DNA of 64,000 bases from Chionoecetes opilio (lineage: Eukaryota; Arthropoda; Malacostraca; Decapoda; Majidae). Shown here in pieces: positions 11,523-22,653 of this stretch. The stretch is taken from the NCBI GenBank assembly GCA_016584305.1, contig JACEEZ010005901.1:1-64000 (forward strand), given 5' to 3'. Position 1 is the first letter of the stretch. The number at the start of each line of letters is the position of its first letter. The notes beneath the pieces are model-generated. The model ran no database searches and was not told where the DNA came from. It was given only the letters and a program-made list of their open reading frames with translations. Position numbers and translations under genes: made by a program.

Positions 11523-14150
11523 ACGTTAGCTTTGGGAATGTGTACGAGGCTGGGAAAATAGAGGGAAGCAATGTTTCCATAAATCCAAAAACCCGATTAG
11601 CTAGGGAGAAAACATTAGGGAGGTTAAAAAAAACCAGATATCAACAGGCTCCCCGGGGAAAATAAGCAAATTTAAATTCCTTTGATTATCCCAAATAAGT
11701 TTTGTGTTTAGGGCAACTACCCGAAAAGAAATTTTCCCAGAAATAAAAGGAAAATTGCATCATGCTAAACTCTTGTGATAAAAAAATGAAACTTTTTTAA
11801 AAGGGGAATACATTCCGAGACAAGGTCCGTAAAGCCTAACAAATGTTAGACGGATAAAAGATTTTATTATGGTGCATCAAAAAGCTCGGGTCATTGAACG
11901 GCAAAAGGGGCGAAAATATAAACTATTATATCAAAAATCGTATAAGCAAAAAAAAACGGATAGATGTTAGGGAAATCTCGTTGAGCTTAAAAAAAAAGTA
12001 TCAGGCCTTTTTTGGTCAGGGTAAATATTTTCATAAAAAAAATAGGGAACCGCAATAAAGGTAGTGTTCTGACTTTTTTAAGCTCCCAAAAAAAGGGTAG
12101 TTTTTTTTTCCACAGACGTAAAAATGATCTCAATCCCAAATTGTACTACTTTTGCAAGAACAATAATAATTGTTCATATATTTTTTTTCACGAACCCTGC
12201 CAGTCAAAGAACGTTTAAATTTTTTTTTGATATAAAAAAACCATTTCCCGTATAGATACGGGAAAGCAAAGCAGAAATTTTTAGTGCCCCAAAAAAATCC
12301 TGCAAATACGCTTCCCAAATCCGCTTTTTTATCCCGTTTTTAGACCGCCAAAGCCTAAGACATTTTCTCCGGGCAACTGTGTGCAACGTGCACACCGTAA
12401 CCCAAAATTTTACACACTTTAAAAACATAAAAATGTTTAAATCACACAGGGGGGATATGTAGTGGCATCCCCCGATGGATGGATTGGTTACGGGGAGGCC
12501 GACAATAAATCGTCCAGCCCCCTCTGTCTCGACTTTTACTTCTTACTGATCTGACTTCATATATATGAGAAAGAGATAAATACAAGCAAGGGACTCTCCA
12601 CGTCCTGGCAGCCGGCCTTCGGGCACAGCAGCAGCAGCAGCATATGAAGCCCAGAGGTGGATGATTCCACACCAACTTCCCCAAGGGAGAAGAGTTTTTG
12701 GAAATTTTTGTAGGGAGCGGAACCCTTGGGAAATCTATATCCCGGGTGAATCCTTTTGGTGTATCACAGGGTGGGAGCTAGCTGACTGTTTTCTTCAGGA
12801 AGGCCAGGTGAGGCGGATAACTCGGTTTTACTAAAAACTTTTGAGTGTGGGGCTGGAGCCGAGCCCTCCGACATTGTGGGTTTTGGGGGGCAGGTTTAAA
12901 ACTCTTTTACTCGTTTTATGAACTTAGGATTAGGGTGAGATTTTATATATACTTGTCATTATCTAATAAATTAGCCCGTGTGTCCCCTTAAAAAAGGGTG
13001 ATTTAAAGGTTTTATGAGGGGTAACTGATGGGGGGGCGGTGACGGGAGCCTTGCCGCGGGGCCTCCCTATATCCAAAATTCACTATTTTCAACTCACCCC
13101 CACCTTCTCCACAAAAACACAGCAACACGGGCCCTTCTTATACATCTTATTATCTGAACATTAAAACCCCTTAAAACCAAGCTTTCCGAATAAAAAATTA
13201 GTTTTGAGATGATGGGGACAGAAGCGGGGGGAGGCAGTCTGGCAGCCATTCTTTCCCGGGAAAAATGTCTCGGACTTTGTTGGTGAGAAGTTTTAAAACT
13301 GTTTGTCATTTGCTGGTGCGATGATGAGCTTGAAAGTCATTTCTCGTCTTAGCCAGTCAGCGCCTTCCCACGGTTTAACGCCCCCCGAGGGAGGGTTTGT
13401 AGCTTTAGTCGTAAGGAAAAGAAGTTCGGAGAGATGGCGTTCTGGGCTACTACCCTTTTTTGTGGGTTTCCCCCCCACTATGCTAAGGACAAAAAAGAAC
13501 CCCTGTTTTCAAAATGGTCAGCAAGTCCTGCCTTGATTAAAGAAACCCCTGATTTCTCGTGAGTTCGAAGACACGTGTAAGTATACTGGAGCCACCTCAC
13601 TTCCGTGTGGAAAAAAGGAAAAACTATGTTCAGCTCCAATTTCCCAAAAAAATGATGCAAAGAGACAAGGCAAGACGACAAAATCATTTTTAATATTTAA
13701 ATTTAAAACCTCCTTAAATATATATTTAATTATTGGTCAGCATGTCCGTCCCCCCGGGGTAAGGTTTCGACCCCCGGTGGGACAGGTACCCAGGGAAAAA
13801 CCCCTGTTTAGTTCAAGACCTCGCCGGGTCTTTTTTTTTCCGTCGTCGAGAGCCGAAAAACCCCCCATGCTGCCATCAACTTCCCCTCCGACTGCAAGTG
13901 TGGCAGAGGGCACAGGGGGGAAATAAATCAATTTAATTTCATGTGTCACCAACAAATCCCGCCTGCGACCCACACGAGGGCCCCGCCTCTCAGCCTTTTA
14001 GAAATAAATTAAGGCCAACCCCTGAGGGCCCCAAAGGAAAATAAAACCCCAAGGCGCAATAGGTGTGAAATAAATTAAAAAATAAAACTAAAAAAAAATA
14101 TGGGGAGTCAAAACTTTTTCGTCTCCAAGTTCCCTCTAACTATTTCAGGA
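11386..14150 (+). repeat. Tandem unit U, forward copy F2 (noisy, long poly-A)
   Basis: Second head-to-tail copy. It differs by a poly-A tract of about 80 bases at 11440-11519 where other copies have 15-40, and by many homopolymer indels. The capsid and Harbinger insertion sites are empty. The CAG-type tract is at 12628-12642. The hAT remnant is at 13487-13660. Confidence 0.8.
13487..13660 (-). pseudogene. hAT/ZBED-type transposase fragment in U copy F2
   Basis: The minus-strand frame still reads the diagnostic FHTEVRWL motif, then LADHFENRGSFLSLA. In hAT transposases of the ZBED5/SCAND3-like group the segment HTEVRWLSRG is followed by a VFELREEI-type stretch. Only about 60 codons are present; it is a fragment, not a functional transposase. 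Confidence 0.65.
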
Positions 14151-14242
14151 GAGTCGCACGGTACGTTAAAACTCTGAGACGGAAACGGGGAGACTGGAAA
14201 CGCGAAGCGCCTTGTTTTCCTAAAAAAAAAAAAAAAAAAAAA

Positions 14243-14275
<33 letters not shown>

Positions 14276-17200
14276 ACGTTAGCGTTTGGGAATGTAGTAC
14301 GAGGCTGCGGAAAATAGAGGGAAAACAAAGTTTTCCCTAATATCTCAAAAAACCGTATTCCTTTTTTAGGGGGAGCTAAACCCCGGTTTTTTGTCGCATT
14401 TTTAAGCCTATTTTCCGGTGGCTCCCTGAGGGCTTGTAGGATGGCCCTAAACTCTGCCTTTTTACCCAAGCCTTTTTTAGAAATACTTAACCCCTTTAAT
14501 GATTTTCTATTTGGGTTTTCCGTACCCTACTCAAACCTAAAAGAAAAATTTCCCAAACCCTCTATGTTCCCCTCTGCCACTCTACCCATGATCCACCCTA
14601 CCTCCCGTGCCACTAATTTCTATAAGCCGCTCTTTCCCCATCATCCTTGGGCACATTTTACCAGGTGATCTACAGTTTTTTCAGTCTACCCCAAAACATT
14701 TGACATTCTTGCTTCCTTCGTTTTTTCCCATCTATAGTTCTACTATTGACCTCCCGAGATTTTGTCCTTTCTTTAAATAATAAACCCTTCCCCGCACCAT
14801 CATAAAAAACCCACACTTTTGGGGGGGTCTTCCCCTTGTACCAATTCAGAGAACCTTACCCTCCATCCTCTGTCTCCACTCTCCTGCCCGCCCCTGAATT
14901 GGTCTTCCCTTTTGCTTTAAATCCCCCTCACTAGACTGGGTATCTATCTGTGAAACCCGTAACCCACACTTCCCCCCACCGTTGCTTGATCCTACCCATT
15001 TACTATTGTCCTATCCACTCATAAAATTTTTGAGCCCCCTGTTTCATCCATTTTTCTAACCCATTTTTAATTTAAACCGACTTTCCTATTTTCTCCGCAA
15101 AAGGGATCCCCCCTGCCTCGTATAAAGCTACGAGAAAAAATTATGGAGGGGTTCAAAAAAACCAGATATCAACAGGCCCCCTGGGTAAAAGCAAATTTAA
15201 AAATTCATTTATATATGACCAAAAAAAAGTTTTGTGTTACATACTACCCCGAAAAGAATATTTCCCGAAATCAAAGGAAAATTGCATACATGCGTAAAAC
15301 TCTTGGAATAAAAATTAATTTTTTTAAAATGGAAAACGATTCCTGCAGCAAGGGCTCCGTCAAGACATAACAAAATTTTAAAAGATGAAAGTAGATGTTG
15401 GTGCATCAATAAGCTGCGCTGGTCATTAAACGGGAAAAATATAAAACTTTATATCTAAAAAACTGTATAACAAAAAAAGAAACGGATAAATGCTTTGGGT
15501 AATCCTTGAGCTTAAAAAAAGTTTTAAGCCATTTTTGGGCTGGGTCAATAGTTACATAGTAAAAAATAGGGAAACGCAATGAAGGTAGTTTTCTGACATT
15601 TTTCAGCTGCCAAAAATTTGGTCGAGTTTTATTTTCCTACAGACGTAAAAATTATCTCAATACCAATTGTACATCTTGCGAAGAACAATAATAATTGTTC
15701 TATATATTTTTTTTCACAGAACCCTGCCAGTCAAAGAACAGTTATGAATTGTTTTTGAGAGTAAAGAACGCATTTCCCGTATAGATACGGGAAAAGTCAA
15801 AGCAGCAAAGTTTTAGTGCTCCAAAAATCCTGCCTAATACGCGTTCCAAATCCGCTCTTTTATCCCGTATTTAGACCGCCAAATGCCTAAGACAGTTTTC
15901 TGCACGGCAACTGTGTGCAACGTGCACACCGTAACCCACAATTTTACACACTTTATAACATAAAATGTATTACATACACACACGGGGGATATGTAGTAGC
16001 AGTACCCGATGGATGGATTGGTTACGAGGAGGCCGACAAATATAACTCGTCACAGGCAGCCTCTGTCTCTGACTTCTTACTTCTTACTGACTCTACTGAC
16101 TTCATATATATGAGTAAAGAGATGAAATACAAGCAAGGGACTCATCCACGTCTGGCAGCGCGGCCTTCGGCAGCAGCAGCAGCAGCATGATGAAGCCCGT
16201 GAGGTGGATGGATATCAACACCAACTTCACCAAGGGAGATAGATGTCTTTGGTAATATTTAGTAGGGGAGCGAGAACCCCTTGAGGAATCCTATGATCCC
16301 TGGTGATATCCTATGGTGCTATCACAGGCGTGGGAGCTAGCTGACTGTCTTCTTCAGGAAGGCACAGGTGAGGCGGATAACTGCGGGTTTTTACTCAAAA
16401 CTTTTGAGTGTGGCGGCTGGAGCCGCCAGCTCCTCCGACACTGTAGGTTTGGGCAGGATTAAACGTCTTATTACTCGTTATTATAGAACTTAGTGATTAT
16501 GGTGAGATGTTATATATACTTGTCATTATCTTAATCAATGTAGCACCGTGTGTCACCTTAAATAAGGGTGATTTAAAGATGTTATGATGGGGTAACTGAT
16601 GGCGGGGCAGAGTGACGGAGAGGCCTTGCCGCGGGGCCTCCCCATATCACAAATATTCACTATTTCAACCCACACACACACCACCTACCACCAAAACACT
16701 AGCAACACAGGCTCCTTACTTATACATGTTATTATCTGATACATTAAAACTCCTTAAAACGCAAGCATTCCGAATAAAACGAGAATTAGTTTTGAGATGA
16801 TGGGGACAGAAGGCGGGGAGAGGCAGTCTGGCATGCCATTCTTGCCCGGAAATATGTCTCACTGACTTGCGATTGGTCGAGAAGTTTTAAAAACTGTTTG
16901 TCATTGGCTGGTGACTGATGATGAGCTTGATGACGTCATTACTCGTCTTAGCCAGTCAGCGCCTTCCGACGCTTTAACGACCGACCGAGGGAGGCTTTGT
17001 AGCTTTAGTCGTAAGGAAAAGAAGTTCGGAGAGATGGTCGCTGCTGGCGCTACTACCTTTGTTGCTGGGTTCCCGCCCAGGTATGCTAAGGACAAAATGA
17101 ACTCCCTGTTTTCAAAGTGGTCAGCAATGTTACTGCCTTGATTTATAAGAAACCTCTTGATATTTAATTCAAACCTCCTTATAAATATGATATTGAATTA

Positions 17201-17647
17201 TTCGTCAGCATGTCTCGTACCCCCAGGTGTAAGGTTTCGTACCCCCTGGTGGTACAGGTACCCCAGGGTAAAACCACTGCTCTAGTTCAAGACTCGCCAG
17301 GAGCTACTTTTTTGTCCGTCGTCGAGTAGCCGAAGACACCCACATGCTGCCCATCAACTTCCCCTCCGACTGCAAGTGTGGCAGAGGGCACGAGGGGGAA
17401 GCATAAGCCTCAATTAATTACATGTGTCACTCAACAAATCCAGCCTGCGACACCACGAGCGAGGGCCAGCCATCTCAGCCTTCTAGAAATAACATATAAG
17501 GCCAACCACCTGAGGCCTCAAGGAAGATAAAACCCCAAAGGCGCAATAGGTGTGAAATATTAATAAAAATAATACTAAGAAAATAAATATAGGGTGGAGT
17601 CAAAAGCTTTTTCGTCTCATCAAGTTCCCTCTAACTGACTTTCAGGA
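14151..17647 (+). repeat. Tandem unit U, forward copy F3 (interrupted by LINE fragment)
   Basis: Third head-to-tail copy, noisy to about 15.6 kb and then clean. It is split at about 14357-15117 by a foreign segment. Near 17156 it lacks the hAT transposase remnant: sequence jumps directly from the CCTCTTGA block to TATTTAATTC, a deletion relative to F1, F2 and the reverse copies. The capsid site (near 15812-15822) and Harbinger site are empty. Confidence 0.85.
14357..15117 (-). pseudogene. LINE ORF2 C-terminal fragment inserted in U copy F3
   Basis: Relative to other U copies a 760-bp block interrupts the sequence between CCGTATT and GCTACGAG. A similar CGTAT-type hexamer appears at both borders, which may be a target duplication. 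Minus-strand frames read LLFKERTKS, EVNSRT, ECQM and TVDHLVKCA in order, separated by frameshifts. This matches the region after the reverse transcriptase in Jockey/CR1/I-type non-LTR retrotransposons, where an ECQMC..ETVEHL..C-like cysteine/histidine motif occurs. The fragment is short, noisy and non-functional. Family assignment below the non-LTR level is not possible. Confidence 0.55.
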
Positions 17648-18410
17648 GAGCTCGCACGCGTACGTCTAATCTCTGAGACGGAAACTGAGAGACTGAAGCG
17701 CGAAGCACCATTGTTCGCTAAAAAAAAAAAAAAAAAATACGTTAGCATTGGAATGTAGTACGAGGCTGCGGAAAATAGAGGGAAGCAATGTTTCCATAAT
17801 ATCTCAAGAACCGTATTGGCTACGAGGAAACGTTATGGAGTGTAAAACAATCCAGATTTCAACAGGCTGCCCTGTGGTATAAGCAAATTTAAATTCCATT
17901 GATATATGACCAAATAAAGTTTGTTTATAGGTCATACTACCCGAAAAGAAATATTCTAGAAATCAAGGGAAAATTGCATACATGCGTAAAACTCTTGCGA
18001 ATAAGAAATGTACATTTTTCAAAGTGGAATACGATTCCTGCAGACAAGGTCTCCGTCAAGACATAACAATATGTTAGACGGATAAAAGATAGATGTATGG
18101 TGCATCAATAAGCTGCTGGTCATTGAACGGCACAAGGGTGCGCAAAATATAAAACTATTATATCTAAAAATCTGTATAAGCAAAAAAGAAACGGATAGAT
18201 GCTTAGGGTAGATCTCGTTGAGCTTAACAAAAAGTATTCATGCCATTTTTGGTCTAGGGTCAATAGTTTCATAGTAAAAAATTGGGTAACGCAATAAAGG
18301 TAGTGTTCTGACATTTTTAAGCTGCCAAAAATTTGGTCGTTTTATTTTCATACAGACGTAAAAATGATCTCAATACCAATTGTACATCTTGCGAAGAACA
18401 ATAATAATTG
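17648..18410 (+). repeat. Tandem unit U, truncated forward copy F4
   Basis: Begins at the GAGCTCGCACGCGTACGTC block and poly-A (17720-17737). It runs through the Harbinger site, which is empty here (CTGCAGACAAGGTCTCCG near 18038), and stops abruptly at AATAATAATTG, where the array inverts. Confidence 0.85.
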
Positions 18411-18495
18411 GTGTGCAATAATACGGTGTGCACGTTGCACACAATTGCCGTGCTCAAAACTGTCTTTGGCATTTGGCGGTCTAAATACAGCGGTC
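18411..18495. other. Inversion junction of the U array
   Basis: At 18410 forward-oriented U stops and reverse-oriented U begins. The first reverse piece is only the CGGTGTGCACGTTGCACAC to GCGGTCTAAATAC segment. It is followed by a jump (repeated AGCGGTCTAAAT) to GTAACCCTCC, so U sequence is deleted at the breakpoint. The result is a head-to-head arrangement of copies F3/F4 and R1/R2. Confidence 0.75.
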
Positions 18496-18608
18496 TAAAT
18501 TTGTAACCCTCCATAATGTTTTCTCGTAGCTAATACGGTTCTTGAGATATTATGGAAACATTGCTTCCCTCTATTTTCCGCAGCCTCGTACTACATTCCA
18601 ACGCTAAC

Positions 18609-18643
<35 letters not shown>

Positions 18644-19080
18644 CGAACAATGGCGCTTCGCGCTTCAGTCTCTCAGTTTCCGTCTCAGAGATTAGACGTA
18701 CGCGTGCGAGCTCTCCTGAAAGTCAGTTAGAGGGAACTTGATGAGACGAAAAAGCTTTTGACTCCACCCTATATTTATTTTCTTAGTATTATTTTTATTA
18801 ATATTTCACACCTATTGCGCCTTTGGGGTTTTATCTTCCTTGAGGCCTCAGGTGGTTGGCCTTATATGTTATTTCTAGAAGGCTGAGATGGCTGGCCCTC
18901 GCTCGTGGTGTCGCAGGCTGGATTTGTTGAGTGACACATGTAATTAATTGAGGCTTATGCTTCCCCCTCGTGCCCTCTGCCACACTTGCAGTCGGAGGGG
19001 AAGTTGATGGGCAGCATGTGGGTGTCTTCGGCTACTCGACGACGGACAAAAAAGTAGCTCCTGGCGAGTCTTGAACTAGA

Positions 19081-19149
19081 GCAGTGGTTTTACCCTGGGG
19101 TACCTGTACCACCAGGGGGTACGAAACCTTACACCTGGGGGTACGAGAC
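19081..19149 (+). repeat. hAT-like terminal motif inside U
   Basis: CAGTGGTTTTACCCTGGGGT followed by ACCTGTACCACCAGGGGG resembles the CAGTGGTTCTCAA..GGGG-type termini of Charlie-like hAT elements. It lies about 150 bp upstream of the transposase remnant in the same unit. The same motif recurs in every complete U copy (for example near 24651, 29446 and 38597). I infer that part of U descends from an internally deleted hAT element. Confidence 0.5.
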
Positions 19150-19244
19150 CTGCTGACCAATAATAATTCAATATCATATTTATAAGGAGGTTTGAATTAA
19201 ATATTAAAAATGATTTTGTCTGTCTTGCCTTGTCTCTTTGCAGC

Positions 19245-19437
19245 ATTTTGTGAAGAAATTGGAGCTGAACATAGTGTTCCTGTTTTCCACACGGAAGTGA
19301 GGTGGCTCTCACGTACTACTTACACGTGTCTTCGAACTACACGAAGAAATCAAGAGGTTTCTTATAAATCAAGGCAGTGACATTGCTGACCACTTTGAAA
19401 ACAGGGAGTTCATTTTGTCCTTAGCATACCTGGGCGG
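19245..19437 (+). pseudogene. hAT/ZBED-type transposase fragment in U copy R1
   Basis: The plus strand reads AFCEEIGAEHSVPVFHTEVR (start of fragment) and then WLSR. After one frameshift it continues TRVFELHEEIKRFL and then ADHFENREFILSLAYL. This order matches the C-terminal catalytic/dimerisation region of ZBED5- or SCAND3-like hAT transposases (HTEVRWLSRG then VFELREEI). It is preceded by TGTCTCTTTGCAG, a good splice-acceptor shape. Only about 65 codons survive. The fragment is amplified passively with U. Confidence 0.75.
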
Positions 19438-19441
19438 GAAC

Positions 19442-20898
19442 CAAGGAAGCTAGAGTACAAGGAAATCCGACTCCACAGTAAAGTTTGAAACCCGTACGGT
19501 GCTGCCATCTATGTCGAACACAGGGTGTCTCTCTAGCTTCCTTGGTGGCGATGGTGGTGGTACTTGCCTCGCCGCAACCCAAAACCCTTGTGTTGCCTCA
19601 AAAAAATATTCATATTTCTTGGCTTTACTCATCTCTTACACAAGATAGGCCTATTTTGTTTGCATCAGTGAATCAGGCAGTGATTGTTCAACAACAACAT
19701 ACCATTCATAACTCAATAGGGTAAAAAATAAAGTCATGACTGACTATCACAGGAGTAGGCGAATTTTTAGGTTTTCAGTGCATTGAAATGTTGTACTCCT
19801 ACCCGATATTACCAAGCTACCAGATGATATTTATGAAAGCTGACCCTACCATCGTGTTCATAATACATTGCTGCATATCATGAGCATAAAAAAATTACAG
19901 GAAGACAACACTAATATTAAGATAATTGAAGGAAAGTAAAAGAGTGTATAAACAGTTTTTCTTGCTTATTTTGCTTCAACTCGCTGTAACTCCATCAGTT
20001 TTGGTCGCATTCATATTTCAAGCACTGTTTCAAAATCCTTATACGTTTCCGCTTCCTGTGGTATGTAGCACGTACCAATAAGGAAAAGAGTAGGTGGTCA
20101 AAATGGCTAAAAAAGTTAAACTACTACTGCAAACTGGCACAGTGACGGCTGAGCATACAGGAGACTGTTCTCGCGAGAGCTATCAGAGGCTCCACCCGTC
20201 ACGGTACCAGTTTGAAACAGTTTAACATTCTTAGCCATTTTGACCACCTACCCTTTTCCTTATTGGTACGTGCTACATACCACAGGAAGCGGAAAAGTAT
20301 AAGGATTTTGAAACAGTGCTTGAAAATTGAATGCGACCAAAACTGATGGAGTTACAGCGAGTTGAAGCAAAATAAGCAAGAAAAACTGTTTATACACTCT
20401 TTTACTTTCCTTCAATTATCTTAATATTAGTGTTGTCTTCCTGTAATTTTTTTATGCTCATGATATGCAGCAATGTATTATGAACACGATGGTAGGCTCA
20501 GCTTTCATAAATATCATCTGGTAGCTTGGTAATATCGGGTAGGAGTACAACATTTCAATGCACTGAAAACCTAAAAATTCGCCTACTCCTGTGATAGTCA
20601 GTCATGACTTTATTTTTTACCCTATTGAGTTATGAATGGTATGTTGTTGTTGAACAATCACTGCCTGATTCACTGATGCAAACAAATAGGCCTATCTTGT
20701 GTAAGAGATGAGTAAAGCCAAGAAATATGAATATTTTTTTGAGGCAACACAAGGGTTTTGGGTTGCGGCGAGGCAAGTACCACCACCATCGCCACCAAGG
20801 AAGCTAGAGAGACACCCTGTGTTCGACATAGATGGCAGCACCGTACGGGTTTCAAACTTTACTGTGGAGTCGGATTTCCTTGTACTCTAGCTTCCTTG
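19442..20898. mobile_element. Palindromic (foldback) element with hAT-like 8-bp target duplication
   Basis: A 1457-bp insertion in copy R1. Ends are CAAGGAAGCTAGAG and CTCTAGCTTCCTTG. The 8-bp word GCGGGAAC flanks both ends (19434-19441 and 20899-20906) and occurs once at the uninterrupted site in other copies (for example near 38940). The two halves are inverted copies of about 700 bp with only a few differences; the centre is near 20170 (CTCGCGAG). An 8-bp duplication plus CA..TG ends fits the hAT superfamily. No transposase is encoded; a 60-codon open frame present in both arms is symmetrical and probably incidental. The high arm identity suggests a recent insertion or gene conversion. Confidence 0.8.
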
Positions 20899-22653
20899 GC
20901 GGGAACCCAGCAACAAAGGTAGTAGCGCCAGCAACGACCATCTCTCCGAACTTCTTTTCCTTACGACTAAAGCTACAAAGCCTCCCTCGGTCGGTCGTTA
21001 ACGCGTCGGAAGGCGCTGACTGGCTAAGACGAGTAATGACGTCATCAAGCTCATCATCAGTCACCAGCCAATGACAAACAGTTTTTAAAACTTCTCGACC
21101 AATCACAAGTCAGCGAGACATATTTCCGGGCAAGAATGGCATGCCAGACTGCCTCTCCCCCGCCTTCTGTCCCCATCATCTCCAAACTAATTCTCGTTTT
21201 ATTCGGAATGCTTGCGTTTTAGGAGTTTTAATGTATCAGATAATAAGATGTATAAGTAAGGAGCCTGTGTTGCTAGTGTTTTGGTGGTAGAAGGTGTGTG
21301 TGTGGGTTGAAATAGTGAATATTTGTTATATAGGGAGGCCCCGCGGCAAGGCCTCTCCGTCACTCTGCCCCGCCATCAGTTACCCCATCATAACATCTTT
21401 AAATCACCCTTATTTAAGGTGACACACGGTGCTACATTGATTAAGATAATGACAAGTATATATAACATCTCACCATAATCACTAAGTTCTATAATAACGA
21501 GTAATAAGACGTTTAATCCTGCCCAAACCTACAGTGTCGGAGGAGCTGGCGGCTCCAGCCGCCACACTCAAAAGTTTTGAGTAAAAACCCGCAGTTATCC
21601 GCCTCACCTGTGCTGTGCGTTCCTGAAGAAGACAGTCAGCTAGCTCCCACGCCTGTGATAGCACCATAGGATATCACCAGGGATCATAGGATTCCTCAAG
21701 GGGTTCTCGCTCCCCTACTAAATATTACCAAAGACATCTATCTCCCTTGGTGAAGTTGGTGTTGATATCCATCCACCTCACGGGCTTCATCATGCTGCTG
21801 CTGCTGCCGAAGGCCGCGCTGCCAGACGTGGATGAGTCCCTTGCTTGTATTTCATCTCTTTACTCATATATATGAAGTCAGTAGAGTCAGTAAGAAGTAA
21901 GAAGTCAGAGACAGAGGCTGCCTGTGACGAGTTATATTTGTCGGCCTCCTCGTAACCAATCCATCCATCGGGTACTGCTACTACATATCCCCCGTGTGTG
22001 TATGTAATACATTTTATGTTATAAAGTGTGTAAAATTGTGGGTTACGGTGTGCACGTTGCACACAGTTGCCGTGCAGAAAACTGTCTTAGGCATTTGGCG
22101 GTCTAAATACGGGATAAAAGAGCGGATTTGGAACGCGTATTAGGCAGGATTTTTGGAGCACTAAAACTTTGCTGCTTTTGACTTTTCCCGTATCTATACG
22201 GGAAATGCGTTCTTTACTCTCAAAAACAATTCATAACTGTTCTTTGACTGGCAGGGTTCTGTGAAAAAAAATATATAGAACAATTATTATTGTTCTTCGC
22301 AAGATGTACAATTGGTATTGAGATCATTTTTACGTCTGTAGGAAAATAAAACTCGACCAAATTTTTGGCAGCTTAAAAATGTCAGAAAACTACCTTTATT
22401 GCGTTTCCCTATTTTTTACTATGAAACTGTTGACCCTAGACCAAAAATGGCATGAATACTTTTTGTTAAGCTCAACGAGATCTACCCTAAGCATCTATCT
22501 GTTTCTTTTTTGCTTATACAGATTTTTAGATATAATAGTTTTATATTTTGCGCACCCTTGTGCCGTTCAATGACCAGCATCAGCTTATTGATGCACCATA
22601 CATCTATCTTTCATCCGTCTAACATATTGTTATGTCTTGACGGAGACCTTGTC

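Larger units (their letters stand above)
18496..22653 (-). repeat. Tandem unit U, reverse copy R1 (split by palindromic element)
   Basis: Clean copy in reverse orientation: poly-T at 18612-18640, hAT-like terminus near 19081-19149, hAT remnant 19245-19437, insertion of a foldback element 19442-20898, then GCTGCTGCTG near 21795 and the rest of U. The capsid site is empty at about 22146-22156 (GCAGGATTTTTGGAGCACT). The Harbinger site is empty near 22645-22655 (GACCTTGTCTGCAGG). Confidence 0.85.

Noticed and set aside
15915..16190. Conserved 90-codon frame in U (also at 21790-22062 and 30734-30925, minus)
   Set aside because: Open in several U copies, but it ends in a poly-Ala run from the CAG/GCN tract, matches no family and is broken in noisy copies. 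Conservation is explained by recent repeat amplification.
19450..19632. 60-codon frame present in both arms of the palindromic element
   Set aside because: Its exact duplication follows from the palindrome; short, no recognisable domain, no flanking gene signals.
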